Assembly (NCBI RefSeq): GCF_040274945.1
Contig: NZ_JBEMAR010000005.1
Location: 161,187 to 225,186, forward strand
DNA: 64,000 nucleotides
Direction of reading: 5' to 3'
Source: Carnobacterium_B sp040274945
Lineage (GTDB): Bacteria > Bacillota > Bacilli > Lactobacillales > Carnobacteriaceae
Part shown: positions 1 through 8,715 of the stretch, in pieces
Numbering within the stretch: the stretch's first letter is position 1
Layout of the letters: each line of letters starts with the position of its first letter
Position numbers and translations under genes: made by a program
Notes under the pieces: model-generated
What the model saw: only the letters and a program-made list of their open reading frames with translations
What the model was told of the DNA's origin: nothing
The model's database searches: none

Positions 1-591
1 TCAATACTCAAAATAAAGGGAAAAAAAGTATTGCAAGGGACTCATATCGGAGATAGCATCTCGACAAATGGCATCTGTTTGACCGTGACGAAAATAGGAA
101 GTGATTCCTTTGATGCGGATGTCATGTCCGAATCGTTAAAAAGAACGAACATAGGGGAGTTAGCACCAGGAAGTTACGTCAACTTGGAACGAGCATTAAG
201 TTTGAAAACGCGTCTTGGTGGCCATATGGTGAGTGGTCATATCGATGGAACAGGAAAGATAAGAGAATTGAAGCGTGAGGATAATGCCGTTTGGATCACG
301 GTTGAAACAAGTCCTAAATTATTGCGTTACATTATCGAGAAAGGTTCTATAGCAATTGATGGTGTTAGTTTGACAGTGGTGACAGTGGATGATCAGACGT
401 TCAAGGTTTCTGTCATTCCTCATACGGGTGAAGAGACCGTTCTATTGCGTAAGCAACTTGGAGCTGCTGTAAATCTGGAATGCGATATGATCGGAAAATA
501 TGTTGAAAAATTATTAGGATTGGATTCGAAAATGCCAGTTCAAGAGAGTCAAGTAACGACAGGATTTTTGAAAGATAACGGGTTCTTTTAG
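1..591 (+). CDS. ribE: Riboflavin synthase alpha chain, 5' end cut by window edge
   Basis: Riboflavin synthase joins two 6,7-dimethyl-8-ribityllumazine molecules into riboflavin, the last step of the pathway. The reading frame is open from base 1, so the first few codons (the usual MFTGIIEE-type start) lie outside the window; 196 codons are visible and the family is about 200-215 residues. Both lumazine-binding repeats are recognisable: GDSISTNGICLTV in the first, and GGHMVSGHIDGTG with GSIAIDGVSLTV in the second. The gene is followed 18 bp later by ribBA, with ribH next, which is the usual riboflavin operon order. The operon promoter and any FMN riboswitch must lie upstream of the window. 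Confidence 0.95.
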   Translation, partial: SILKIKGKKVLQGTHIGDSISTNGICLTVTKIGSDSFDADVMSESLKRTNIGELAPGSYVNLERALSLKTRLGGHMVSGHIDGTGKIRELKREDNAVWITVETSPKLLRYIIEKGSIAIDGVSLTVVTVDDQTFKVSVIPHTGEETVLLRKQLGAAVNLECDMIGKYVEKLLGLDSKMPVQESQVTTGFLKDNGFF

Positions 592-609
592 AACAGAATG
601 GAGAGACTT

Positions 610-1803
610 ATGTTTAATACAATCGAAGAATTGCTTGCTGATTTAAGAGCTGGAAAAAACATTTTATTGGTAGATGATGAAGACAGAGAAAATGAAGGAG
701 ACATTATTTGTGCGGCTGAATTTGCTACTACAGAAAATGTGAACTTTATGGCTAGTTATGCCAAAGGTCTAATTTGTATGCCTATGCCTAAAAGCTATAC
801 AAAGAAGTTCGCATTGCCACAAATGAGTTTAAACAGTACAGATAATCATGGAACAGCTTTTACCATTTCAGTGGATCATGTGGAAACGACAACGGGTATT
901 TCAGCTGGGGAACGGTCATTGACAGCTATGAAATTGGTGAGCAATGATGCAAAAGCGGAAGACTTTAGAAGACCAGGGCATATGTTCCCATTAGAAGCTG
1001 TTGACGGGGGTGTGCTGGTTCGAAATGGACATACAGAAGCAACGGTTGACTTGATGCGTTTAGCAGGTCTGCAACCAGTGGGGCTATGTTGTGAAATCAT
1101 GAATGAAGATGGATTGATGGCAAGAAGAGACGATTTATTGGCTTTAGCCAATCAACATGAATTGAAAATCGGTACAATTGCCGATTTAATTGAGTATCGT
1201 AAAACCAAAGAACAAGTTATTTTCCGCGAATCTAAAGCACTGTTACCTACCAAATATGGAGATTTTGACATCTATGCCTATGAACATGCGGTAACTGGGG
1301 AACACCATGTCGCTTTGGTTATGGGTGAAGTCAGTGATGGGGAACCAGTACTATGTCGTATCCATTCGGAATGTTTGACAGGTGATGTATTTGGTTCAAA
1401 AAAATGCGATTGTGGTCAACAATTGGATGTAGCAATGAAGCGAATTGCAGATGAAGGACGTGGGATTTTAGTTTACATGCGTCAAGAGGGGCGAGGAATT
1501 GGATTAGTCAACAAAATAAGAGCTTATGCGTTGCAAGATCAAGGACACGATACCATTGAAGCTAACTTATTGCTTGGTTTTCCAGTTGATCTACGAGAGT
1601 ACTATGAATGCAAACAAATTTTTGATGATCTGGGTGTTTCGCAACTACGCCTGATGACTAATAATCCACTGAAAGTAGAGAGCATGGATAAATACGGTTT
1701 GGATATTGTAGAAAGAATTTCACTTCAAATGGAAGCTTTTGCAGAAGATAAAGACTATCTAAAGATCAAGCAAGAAAAAATGCATCATCACTTGAACTAT
1801 TAA
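610..1803 (+). CDS. ribBA: Bifunctional 3,4-DHBP synthase / GTP cyclohydrolase II
   Basis: This enzyme supplies both precursors of riboflavin: it makes 3,4-dihydroxy-2-butanone 4-phosphate from ribulose 5-phosphate and opens GTP. The first ~200 residues are the DHBP synthase domain (DDEDRENEGDI, RPGHMFPL and HTEATVDL motifs). The rest is GTP cyclohydrolase II with the zinc-binding cysteines in ECLTGDVFGSKKCDCGQQ and the RQEGRGIG motif. I start at ATG 610 because GGAG sits at 600-603; the in-frame ATG at 598 has no ribosome binding site of its own. About 397 residues, normal for the fused form. It lies between ribE and ribH in one operon. Confidence 0.95.
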   Translation: MFNTIEELLADLRAGKNILLVDDEDRENEGDIICAAEFATTENVNFMASYAKGLICMPMPKSYTKKFALPQMSLNSTDNHGTAFTISVDHVETTTGISAGERSLTAMKLVSNDAKAEDFRRPGHMFPLEAVDGGVLVRNGHTEATVDLMRLAGLQPVGLCCEIMNEDGLMARRDDLLALANQHELKIGTIADLIEYRKTKEQVIFRESKALLPTKYGDFDIYAYEHAVTGEHHVALVMGEVSDGEPVLCRIHSECLTGDVFGSKKCDCGQQLDVAMKRIADEGRGILVYMRQEGRGIGLVNKIRAYALQDQGHDTIEANLLLGFPVDLREYYECKQIFDDLGVSQLRLMTNNPLKVESMDKYGLDIVERISLQMEAFAEDKDYLKIKQEKMHHHLNY

Positions 1804-1850
1804 AAATGGCCAGCGCACTACAAAAAAATATCATACATGGAGGAATTAAA

Positions 1851-2312
1851 ATGAACGTATTCGAAGGACAATTAATTGCAAAAGACTTAAAGGTTGGTAT
1901 CGTGATTGCACGGTTTAATGAATTTATAGGATCAAAATTATTAAGTGGGGCTGTTGACGGTTTAAGAAGACACGGCATGCTAGAGGAAGAAATCACAGTT
2001 GCGTGGGTTCCAGGAGCTTATGAAATCCCATTAGTTGCACAAAAAATGGCAGCTTCAGGAAAGTATGATGCTATTATCACTTTAGGGGCAGTCATTAAAG
2101 GGTCTACATCGCACTACGATTACGTCTGTTCTGAAGTTTCAAAAGGCGTAGCTGCAGCTGCAATGAATACAGGTGTACCCGTAATGTTTGGGGTCTTAAC
2201 GACAGATAATATCGAACAAGCCATTGAACGTGCCGGTACAAAAGCTGGAAACAAAGGGTATGAATCTGCAGTTTCAGCGATTGAAATGGCCAATTTATTG
2301 AAAGGCATGTAA
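1851..2312 (+). CDS. ribH: 6,7-dimethyl-8-ribityllumazine synthase
   Basis: Lumazine synthase condenses the two RibBA products into 6,7-dimethyl-8-ribityllumazine, the substrate of RibE; family members form icosahedral or pentameric shells. The 153-residue length is typical. Recognisable motifs are VARFNEF near the start (here VIARFNEF), WVPGAYEIPL, TLGAVIKGSTSHYDYV and FGVLTTDN. The start is set at ATG 1851 because GGAGG lies at 1840-1844; an earlier in-frame codon near 1806 has no such site. It follows ribBA by 47 bp and precedes a HAD phosphatase by 9 bp, so all four are probably cotranscribed. Confidence 0.95.
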   Translation: MNVFEGQLIAKDLKVGIVIARFNEFIGSKLLSGAVDGLRRHGMLEEEITVAWVPGAYEIPLVAQKMAASGKYDAIITLGAVIKGSTSHYDYVCSEVSKGVAAAAMNTGVPVMFGVLTTDNIEQAIERAGTKAGNKGYESAVSAIEMANLLKGM

Positions 2313-2321
2313 GGTCGGATC

Positions 2322-2987
2322 ATGAATGAAACAAGACTAAAGAAAATTCAAACCATTGTTTTTGATTACGATGGGACACTACATGACAGTACGGCAAACT
2401 ATATTGCTGCTTTCAAAATGGCGTATAACTATTTGATTGAGAAGAAAAAAGCTGTCCCAAGAGAGTGGAAAGATGAAGAAATCACTAAATGGTTAGGGTA
2501 TAGCAGTAAAGATATGTGGAAAAATTTCATGCCGAATTTAGATGTTGAACATCAAACTACAGCTTCAAAAATCATAGGAGAAACGTTGCTGGAAAAAATT
2601 CTCGCAAAAGAAGCAACCCTTTATACGGGAGCTTTGGAAACATTAGGTTACTTAAAAGATAAGGGATACCAACTTATCTTTTTAAGTAATTGTAGTGAAA
2701 AATATATGAATGCACATCGGCAAGCTTTCCAGTTAGATCAGTATTTTGAGGATATGTATTGCACAGAAACATTTGAGTATAGTGCCAAATACAAGATTTT
2801 TGAATTAATTGAAAAACAGTATAAAGAAAATTTTCTTGTTGTAGGAGATCGCATACAGGATTTTGAAATTGGTCACTACCATAATCTAATTAACATAGGG
2901 TGTAATTATGGATTTGGATCAGAAGAAGAATTGCAGCAATCAGATTTAAGAATAAATGCTATCCAAGAATTGCAAGACATGCTTTAG
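2322..2987 (+). CDS. HAD-superfamily hydrolase at the end of the riboflavin operon
   Basis: A 221-residue haloacid-dehalogenase-type phosphatase. Motif I is VFDYDGTLHDS near residue 14 (nucleophile first Asp, acid/base second Asp), motif II FLSNCS, motif III a lysine in SAKYKIF, and motif IV VVGDRIQDFEIG with Mg2+-binding acids; a helical cap lies between motifs I and II. It starts 9 bp after ribH with TAAGG overlapping the ribH stop. By inference it could be the 5-amino-6-ribitylamino uracil phosphate phosphatase that riboflavin operons often lack by name, since HAD proteins perform that step in Bacillus; a housekeeping phosphatase is equally possible. A strong terminator follows. Confidence 0.8.
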   Translation: MNETRLKKIQTIVFDYDGTLHDSTANYIAAFKMAYNYLIEKKKAVPREWKDEEITKWLGYSSKDMWKNFMPNLDVEHQTTASKIIGETLLEKILAKEATLYTGALETLGYLKDKGYQLIFLSNCSEKYMNAHRQAFQLDQYFEDMYCTETFEYSAKYKIFELIEKQYKENFLVVGDRIQDFEIGHYHNLINIGCNYGFGSEEELQQSDLRINAIQELQDML

Positions 2988-3030
2988 ATAGAAAAACGGG
3001 AATAAGATAGTTGCTTTTTACGCAAGTAAG

Positions 3031-3081
3031 AAAAAAGATAGCCTTCAGTTTGGTTTAAACAAACTGAAGGCTATCTTTTTT
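3031..3081. terminator. Bidirectional intrinsic terminator
   Basis: A near-perfect hairpin (arms around AGATAGCCTTCAGTTTG and its complement, short GTTTAAA loop) with A- and T-tracts on both sides. It ends the riboflavin operon on the plus strand and the convergent BNR-protein gene on the minus strand. Confidence 0.9.
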
Positions 3082-3097
3082 AATAAGGTGAGCTTTA

Positions 3098-4600
3098 CTA
3101 AACTTCTCCAACAAACGCCCAAGACTTGCCGTTGTCTTTAGACTGATACAAGGCTTTACTGCCGCCGTTATAATCGCCATCTTGACCTTGACCCACTTGA
3201 ATAAACAGACTGTCGCTTTCTTTATAAGGCATTTCCGGAAAATCGAAAGGAGCGTACTTCTCGGTATCGGTTAAAGGGACTTCGATCGATGGCAATTCTA
3301 CTTCTTCAAAAGTGGTGCCTCCATCGGTCGTCAGATAAAGATCAGCATAACTACCTCCGCTGCGGGATAATCCAACAAAGCCAAGGTTTTCATCCATAAA
3401 AGTTATCCCAGATGAAACCCCTAATTGTCCTGAAAAGGGATCAGCATTGACGACGTCCCAAGTGTTCCCACCATCTGTAGTCTTATTTAAGGTATAGAAG
3501 CGTGAGCCTAATGCAGCATCTACTACGAATAATTGATAACCAGTTTTTTCAGTCAAAAAGTACGTTTCATTGTCATTCATATTTTGATCTGTTGGAACGT
3601 CTCCAATTTGTGCAGGAGATACTGTTGGTGAATAGTCAACAAAACGTACCGGTGTGATCGTGTTGTTATTTGGGGTATAAACAGAAATCGTGTAGCCAAT
3701 AATTTCATTGAAGGCTGTTTCAATTGGAAAGGTATCTCCCTTTTCATCAAAGTAAAAGACGCCTTCAGTATTGTATCCCCAACTACGGGAACCAGCATAA
3801 TAGATGCCAAGGGTTTCTTCATCCCAATCTTTGACCGTTTCTTTTATTGGAAGATTTTCCATTGCATTTACTAGCGGTTGAAGTCTCATCGTTTTCTCAA
3901 AGGTTGGATTGACGTTTCCGTTCAAGGTTAAATTGAGGTCATCATTTTTTGAACTGTCATAATCAATCAAAAAACTTTCCGTCTCGCCATCTTCGTTTAA
4001 ACCGTACAAAAAGCTGTATAAAGTAGTGATATCACCGTCTTTATTAAAAGTCAGTTCGACCTGATTACTGACATACAATTCTTCAGGCAAATCATATTTC
4101 GTTTCAAGGTCTTCAATCAATCCATTTAAGCCATCTTCATAGACATTATTATGAACAAAAGTAACATCACTAGATTTCAAATAGTCTTGAATCACAAAGG
4201 CTAATCGTCCTTGGGAATTTGTCCCGCTTTGATAAAGGCTTATTCCAGCCGCAACTGTGATCAAAAGGAATGAATTCATGCTGAACAGAAAAAGAAACTT
4301 ACTACGTTTTATCGATCGGGGAGAAGTGGATTGCTTTTTATTGAGTTTCCATATGTACCAATAAAAGCCCCAGCCAACCCAAACAAATAGACTAAGAAAA
4401 ATGATTAGGATAATGGGAGCTTTCTGAGCAACCCCGCCGTCTTGAGCAAGTGAACATAAGTAATAACATCCTATAGCGTATATGGCTACCGTTACAGGAT
4501 TGAAAATAAAAGCTTTTAATTTGTAATTCTTGTTCTTCAAGTAAATTTCATCTCCAGTTGTATAATTTAATTTCTTAGGTAATGAGCTGTAGATAACCAA
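3098..4600 (-). CDS. Membrane protein with C-terminal BNR/Asp-box repeats
   Basis: About 500 residues. The N-terminal third holds two or three hydrophobic segments (around residues 30-50, 62-84 and 103-120); the remainder looks extracellular. The C-terminal ~150 residues carry three Asp-box type repeats, NKTTDGGNTW, LTTDGGTTF and QSKDNGKSW, typical of sialidase/Vps10-like beta-propellers. Function unknown; a surface sensor or binding protein is my inference. The start shown is a TTG without a clear ribosome binding site. The frame continues upstream for about 13 more hydrophobic residues before a stop at 4640-4642 and offers no ATG or GTG, so the N-terminus may be truncated or mis-called. Confidence 0.6.
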   Translation of the reverse strand: MVIYSSLPKKLNYTTGDEIYLKNKNYKLKAFIFNPVTVAIYAIGCYYLCSLAQDGGVAQKAPIILIIFLSLFVWVGWGFYWYIWKLNKKQSTSPRSIKRSKFLFLFSMNSFLLITVAAGISLYQSGTNSQGRLAFVIQDYLKSSDVTFVHNNVYEDGLNGLIEDLETKYDLPEELYVSNQVELTFNKDGDITTLYSFLYGLNEDGETESFLIDYDSSKNDDLNLTLNGNVNPTFEKTMRLQPLVNAMENLPIKETVKDWDEETLGIYYAGSRSWGYNTEGVFYFDEKGDTFPIETAFNEIIGYTISVYTPNNNTITPVRFVDYSPTVSPAQIGDVPTDQNMNDNETYFLTEKTGYQLFVVDAALGSRFYTLNKTTDGGNTWDVVNADPFSGQLGVSSGITFMDENLGFVGLSRSGGSYADLYLTTDGGTTFEEVELPSIEVPLTDTEKYAPFDFPEMPYKESDSLFIQVGQGQDGDYNGGSKALYQSKDNGKSWAFVGEV

Positions 4601-4822
4601 ATAATTGCAGTAAACGATTAAAAGAACAATACCAATAGATTATTCGTCTATAGAACAGTATACAATAAAATAAATAGGACTACAGCCAGTTAGTAAATAT
4701 AAGGAAAAATTTAAATGTTTTTCAACTTACATGTCTTTTTTAAAATTTAGTTGATTAAGTTTACTTCTATCTAACTTCATTAACTTAATGAGCAGATTTA
4801 TTCTGATAATAAAAGTAGGAAG

Positions 4823-4851
4823 TTGATAACGAAATTCATTTAAGTTACAAT
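4823..4851 (+). promoter_or_regulatory. Promoter for the DsbA-like gene
   Basis: TTGATA at 4823-4828 and TACAAT at 4846-4851 are separated by 17 bp. Transcription would start near 4858, which favours the ATG at 4895 over the one at 4862. Confidence 0.65.
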
Positions 4852-4894
4852 AAGTAAGTAAATGCGAATGAAGTTAATGAATAGGAGTGTTGAA

Positions 4895-5602
4895 ATGCAA
4901 GTAGAGTTTTTTCATGATGTCATCTGCAGTTTTTGTTTTCCAATGTCTTATCGTATGAGAGAAGTAGCTAAAAAATATCCAAAATTAGAAATTATCCATC
5001 GTTCATTTGCTTTAGGGTGGGAGAAAGAACAGTTTATCCAACAATTTGGTTCTCATGAAGCAGTAAAACCTGAAGTAATCCATCATTGGGAATCGGCTAA
5101 TCAAAATGATGACGAACATCGTTTCAACATTGAAGGCATGAAAGAACAAGATTTCTTGTTTCCAACATCTAAGAATGGTTTAAAAGCCGCAAAAGCTGCG
5201 GGGATGATCGCGGGTCAAGAAGCCTATTGGGCTGTTTTTGATGGTTTACAACAAGCTTTATTTATAGAAAACAGAGATATTTCAGACATGAAGATTATCG
5301 ATAGCATTGTGAAACAAACTTCTATAGATTTTGATGCTTGGAAAACTCAATTTGAAAATCCAGAAACAGAACAAGCTGTGATGGAAGATTTACAACGAGT
5401 GCAAGACTATGGTATCCAAGGAGCTCCTGCTATAGTGGTGAACCAAAAATATTTAATCAGCGGAGCACAACCGCAAGAAGTAATCGAACAAACTATTGAA
5501 CAAATTGCTGAAGAAGAAGGATTTCAATTAAAAGGTTTAACCTTAATGGGGTCAGATGCTGCAGCGTGTAATATGATTGATGGCAAATGGGTCTGTGACT
5601 AA
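4895..5602 (+). CDS. DsbA/FrnE-family thiol oxidoreductase
   Basis: A 235-residue thioredoxin-fold protein of the DsbA/FrnE group. The redox motif CSFC is at residues 11-14 after the first beta strand (VEFFHDVI), the helical insertion follows, and the cis-proline loop is GAPAIVV near residue 180. No signal peptide is visible, so it probably acts in the cytosol in thiol-disulfide chemistry or oxidative stress. The C-terminus has an extra cysteine pair (CNMIDGKWVC), which could be a metal site or second redox pair. Start chosen at 4895 because AGGAG lies at 4883-4887. It is monocistronic with its own promoter. Confidence 0.85.
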   Translation: MQVEFFHDVICSFCFPMSYRMREVAKKYPKLEIIHRSFALGWEKEQFIQQFGSHEAVKPEVIHHWESANQNDDEHRFNIEGMKEQDFLFPTSKNGLKAAKAAGMIAGQEAYWAVFDGLQQALFIENRDISDMKIIDSIVKQTSIDFDAWKTQFENPETEQAVMEDLQRVQDYGIQGAPAIVVNQKYLISGAQPQEVIEQTIEQIAEEEGFQLKGLTLMGSDAAACNMIDGKWVCD

Positions 5603-5639
5603 AATATTCGTTAACATCGAAAAGCGCTATATAGTATAG

Positions 5640-5714
5640 AAGAGAGTTTAAGTTGTTTCTAGAAATTAGTTTTATACTGATTTTAAGAATTAACGATAAA
5701 GCTCTCTTTTTTTA
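5640..5714 (+). terminator. Probable intrinsic terminator after the DsbA-like gene
   Basis: AAGAGAG at 5640-5646 pairs with CTCTCTT at 5702-5708, followed by a T-tract; the loop is long and has weak inner pairing, so this is a moderate call. Confidence 0.5.
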
Positions 5715-5775
5715 CACAAAAACATTGTTTTAAAAGAATACATAGAGCAAATGAAAAATGATTTCTAGAAGTTAT

Positions 5776-5818
5776 CTAGGGAAAACGTTTCCTAGTGTAT
5801 CGTGATATTGTGTATACT
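5776..5818 (+). promoter_or_regulatory. Promoter with palindromic operator-like site before the DUF2207 gene
   Basis: A 20-bp interrupted palindrome (CTAGG at 5776-5780, AAACGTTT core, CCTAG at 5791-5795) sits over the expected -35 region of a -10 box TATACT at 5813-5818. Its position suggests a transcription-factor site; the factor is not identifiable from sequence. Confidence 0.45.
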
Positions 5819-5893
5819 AGAGATAGAGAGAAAACTTCGAACTTAAAACTAGTTAAAAATGAGTTGTGTAAAAAAGAAAGAGGGGATATGTGA

Positions 5894-7669
5894 ATGAATA
5901 AATGGGTAAGAAGGTCACTGGGTATTGGGGCAGTATTTTTGTTTAGTATGACTTTTGGCGAAACAGTTTTTGCGGAAAATCAATTATCAGATATGAAAAT
6001 TGAAATCGAACTGCAAGAAGACGGATCTGGGGTTGTCACAGAACATAGAAAGATGAATATGGACGATGGCACTGAATTGTATATCGTGTTAGATGATCTA
6101 CAAGATTCAAAATTGCTTGATTTCTCAGTAGCCGGCTATCAAGAGTTGGAACCCTGGAATCCAGATGCTTCACTAGAGGAAAAGGCAGGTCAATACGGTA
6201 CTGTAGGAACAGATGATGGGGTAGAACTTATATGGGGTATAGGTGAGTATGGAGAAAATGACTACGAAGTAACATATACCATATCAAACCTAGTTCGCGA
6301 ATTGGAAGATGGACAAGGACTGCTATGGAACTTTGATACGTTTTCCGATATTCCAGCTGAAAATTTGACGGTTGAAATTACTGGATTTGAACCCTTTACA
6401 GAAGATAATATCCGTTTCTGGGGCTTTGGTTTTGAAGGGGATATGCAATTAGAGAGCAACACGATTGTTTGGGAAGCTGAGGAAGAAGTAGACGACAGCA
6501 ACGATGTAACAGTGTTGCTGCAATTTCCTCAAGGAATGTTCACTACACAAGCCAGTGCAGGTATGACTTTGGAAGAACAGCGTGACATGGCCATGGATGG
6601 CTCAGCGTACAATGATGAGGCTACTTCTAACACATTACCTATCGTAATTATTTCTCTCGTAGCAGTCGCTGGTGGAGGAATCACAGCTTTTATTATCAAA
6701 TATTCTAAGAAATTAAAACAAGCGAGAGAAGAAGCTGGACAAATGCGTACGGGAATACAAAGAATCAAGGAACACAAAGGAGTTGTCTTAGAAGAGATTC
6801 CTTATAAAGGAGAAGACTTTGCAGGAATTGCATATTTATTGCAAGACATGGACAAAGGTTATTTTGAAGATTATTTCTCAGCTTATTTACTGAGATGGTC
6901 ATATGAAGAACGGATCCTTATTCACACCACTGAAACCAAATCATTATTTGGTGAAGGATTTGATACGGAAATAGAAATCCTACATTTTCAGGAAGAACGT
7001 GCACGTTATCCTCAGTCATTCAGTGACTTCGTTGCTCATCTAGAAACAAATGGTGAGACCTATGAAACTGGATTATGGTTGATGTTATTGGATGCTGCAA
7101 ACGGTAACGGCTTTGTTAAAGACGATGATATGAAAAAATGGGCAAGAAAACATGCCAAAGAAGTAGGCAAATTTGCGGATTATTTGATTGACTACTCAAA
7201 AGAGTATTTAGAAAGAGAAGGACTTATTTCTTTTGGCAAAGTTGACGTATGGGGTGCAAAACATGAGGTATCTGTTGCCAGTCCTGAAGGCGACGAACTG
7301 TTTGATCGTTTGGTTCAATTTGATAACTATTTAGAAGAAATCGACTTAGAAGGTTTTGCGAACAACGCCAATCCATTTACATTTGAAGAATTTCTATTCT
7401 GGAATACCTTGTACTTTAGAAGTGAGGAAATCACAGATGAGTTCAAGGAAATGATTCCGAATCCGAATGATGCCTCTGGAGATAACTCCTTCATCTATTA
7501 TTATTGGTATTGGAACGGCATGACTGGATTTAGACATAACTGGTCAAGTGGATTAGCAAGTGGTGGATTTAACTCAAGTGCTTCATCAGCAGCGTCCGGA
7601 ACAGGTGGGTCAACTTCCTTTGGTGGAGGTGGAGGTGCCGGTGGTGGAGGCGGCGGAGGGGCTCGATAG
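5894..7669 (+). CDS. DUF2207-family membrane protein with Gly-rich tail
   Basis: A 591-residue secreted/membrane protein. Residues 1-27 form a signal peptide ending near TVFAEN. Residues ~30-220 are the extracytoplasmic DUF2207 beta-rich domain. A transmembrane helix (LPIVIISLVAVAGGGITAF) lies near residue 250, followed by a long cytoplasmic part rich in acids and aromatics. The protein ends in a glycine-rich tail (GGGGGAGGGGGGGAR), a common feature of this family. Function is unknown; the family is widespread in Firmicutes and linked to the envelope. AGAGGGG precedes the ATG. It is transcribed alone and ends at a terminator near 7719-7751. Confidence 0.85.
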   Translation: MNKWVRRSLGIGAVFLFSMTFGETVFAENQLSDMKIEIELQEDGSGVVTEHRKMNMDDGTELYIVLDDLQDSKLLDFSVAGYQELEPWNPDASLEEKAGQYGTVGTDDGVELIWGIGEYGENDYEVTYTISNLVRELEDGQGLLWNFDTFSDIPAENLTVEITGFEPFTEDNIRFWGFGFEGDMQLESNTIVWEAEEEVDDSNDVTVLLQFPQGMFTTQASAGMTLEEQRDMAMDGSAYNDEATSNTLPIVIISLVAVAGGGITAFIIKYSKKLKQAREEAGQMRTGIQRIKEHKGVVLEEIPYKGEDFAGIAYLLQDMDKGYFEDYFSAYLLRWSYEERILIHTTETKSLFGEGFDTEIEILHFQEERARYPQSFSDFVAHLETNGETYETGLWLMLLDAANGNGFVKDDDMKKWARKHAKEVGKFADYLIDYSKEYLEREGLISFGKVDVWGAKHEVSVASPEGDELFDRLVQFDNYLEEIDLEGFANNANPFTFEEFLFWNTLYFRSEEITDEFKEMIPNPNDASGDNSFIYYYWYWNGMTGFRHNWSSGLASGGFNSSASSAASGTGGSTSFGGGGGAGGGGGGGAR

Positions 7670-7718
7670 AATAGTCTCTTAATAGTTTGTGTACGTTAAT
7701 GAATTTTAGATATAAAAA

Positions 7719-7751
7719 GACAAAATATCGTATAAAGATATTTTGTTTTTT
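7719..7751. terminator. Intrinsic terminator
   Basis: ACAAAATATC and GATATTTTGT form a 10-bp stem around a 7-base loop, followed by a T-tract on the plus strand and flanked by A residues that would serve the minus strand. It separates the DUF2207 gene from the convergent GIY-YIG gene. Confidence 0.85.
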
Positions 7752-7780
7752 TATTGTGATAGATTTAGGTTAATGAATGT

Positions 7781-8668
7781 CTAATCAAATCCAACATAAA
7801 CTCTCTCGCTTTGGATATTACAAGGTACTCCATTGCTATTAACGTATTGATAATTTGTTAATTTGATATGATCTGGGAAAAGTTGAATACCATCTATTTC
7901 TGTTAGTGGTTCGGCATATTGATAGAAATTATACCTTTTTTGCTTTCTTCCAGATTTTGTTGTGCTGTGAAGTACTTCATATCTAGGATTATCTTTAATG
8001 ATTTTAAAAGCACTAACGATCATGCCGCTGCCAGGATAGACACCTAGGATATATTCTATACTGTTTGCTTTATCTAAACTCATGACCCAATCACCCAAGG
8101 TTCTTTTTTTCAAAGCTTCGGATTCAGGGTTATACATTTCTTCAGCTTTTAAATCTTTACTAGAATCAGATCTATCTTTAGTAGGCTTGATTTTCACAAA
8201 CATAATTTTATGGGGACTTAACTGATTAATATTAACGGGTTTTGGACTAAGTGCATCTTGTAACAATTCGACTCTTCCAAAAGTTTGCAAGGCCTCTTTC
8301 TGTCCATCAGAACGATGTCCACTCATGATATTGGTCAATTTTTTCACGTTAAGTTTTTGGTCATCAATTAATTTACAAAAGTTAATAACCGCATTCTCTA
8401 CGTGGAAGGCTTCATCTTCACTTAATCCAAAAGTCAAAATATATTTATCAACTTCCATACCATTTGAATGAATAGTCTTTATTTCATTTAATTTTTGCTT
8501 TTCCACAAGGTCATTGGAGAAGTCAGTTTTTAGATAATCTAATTCATGAGCGAATACTCTATTTTTTGTTCCTTTACCAATATAAAAAACGGTATGGTCA
8601 ATAGGATTAACTAAAATATAAACGTAATAGCGAAGCTGAGTAATAACTTCTTCTGTAAATCGATTCAT
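7781..8668 (-). CDS. LEM-3-like GIY-YIG nuclease-domain protein
   Basis: A 295-residue protein with an N-terminal GIY-YIG endonuclease fold: YVYIL at residues 15-19, YIG at 29-31, an arginine at 37 and a probable metal-binding Glu at 91, all positions expected for an active GIY-YIG nuclease. The spacing and KGTKNRVFAH resemble the LEM-3-like subgroup. The C-terminal half is an uncharacterised domain. Start set at ATG 8668 because GGAGG lies at 8679-8683; longer in-frame starts lack a site. It follows the DNA glycosylase gene by 47 bp on the same strand, so the two probably form a DNA-repair or DNA-processing pair. Role otherwise unknown. Confidence 0.75.
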   Translation of the reverse strand: MNRFTEEVITQLRYYVYILVNPIDHTVFYIGKGTKNRVFAHELDYLKTDFSNDLVEKQKLNEIKTIHSNGMEVDKYILTFGLSEDEAFHVENAVINFCKLIDDQKLNVKKLTNIMSGHRSDGQKEALQTFGRVELLQDALSPKPVNINQLSPHKIMFVKIKPTKDRSDSSKDLKAEEMYNPESEALKKRTLGDWVMSLDKANSIEYILGVYPGSGMIVSAFKIIKDNPRYEVLHSTTKSGRKQKRYNFYQYAEPLTEIDGIQLFPDHIKLTNYQYVNSNGVPCNIQSERVYVGFD

Positions 8669-8715
8669 TGTATTCTTTCCTCCATGTCTACTGTAAGCTC
8701 TGAATAAATTACTCA

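Noticed and set aside
876..1151. 91-codon antisense ORF in ribBA
   Set aside because: Shadow of a strongly conserved coding region, no ribosome binding site.
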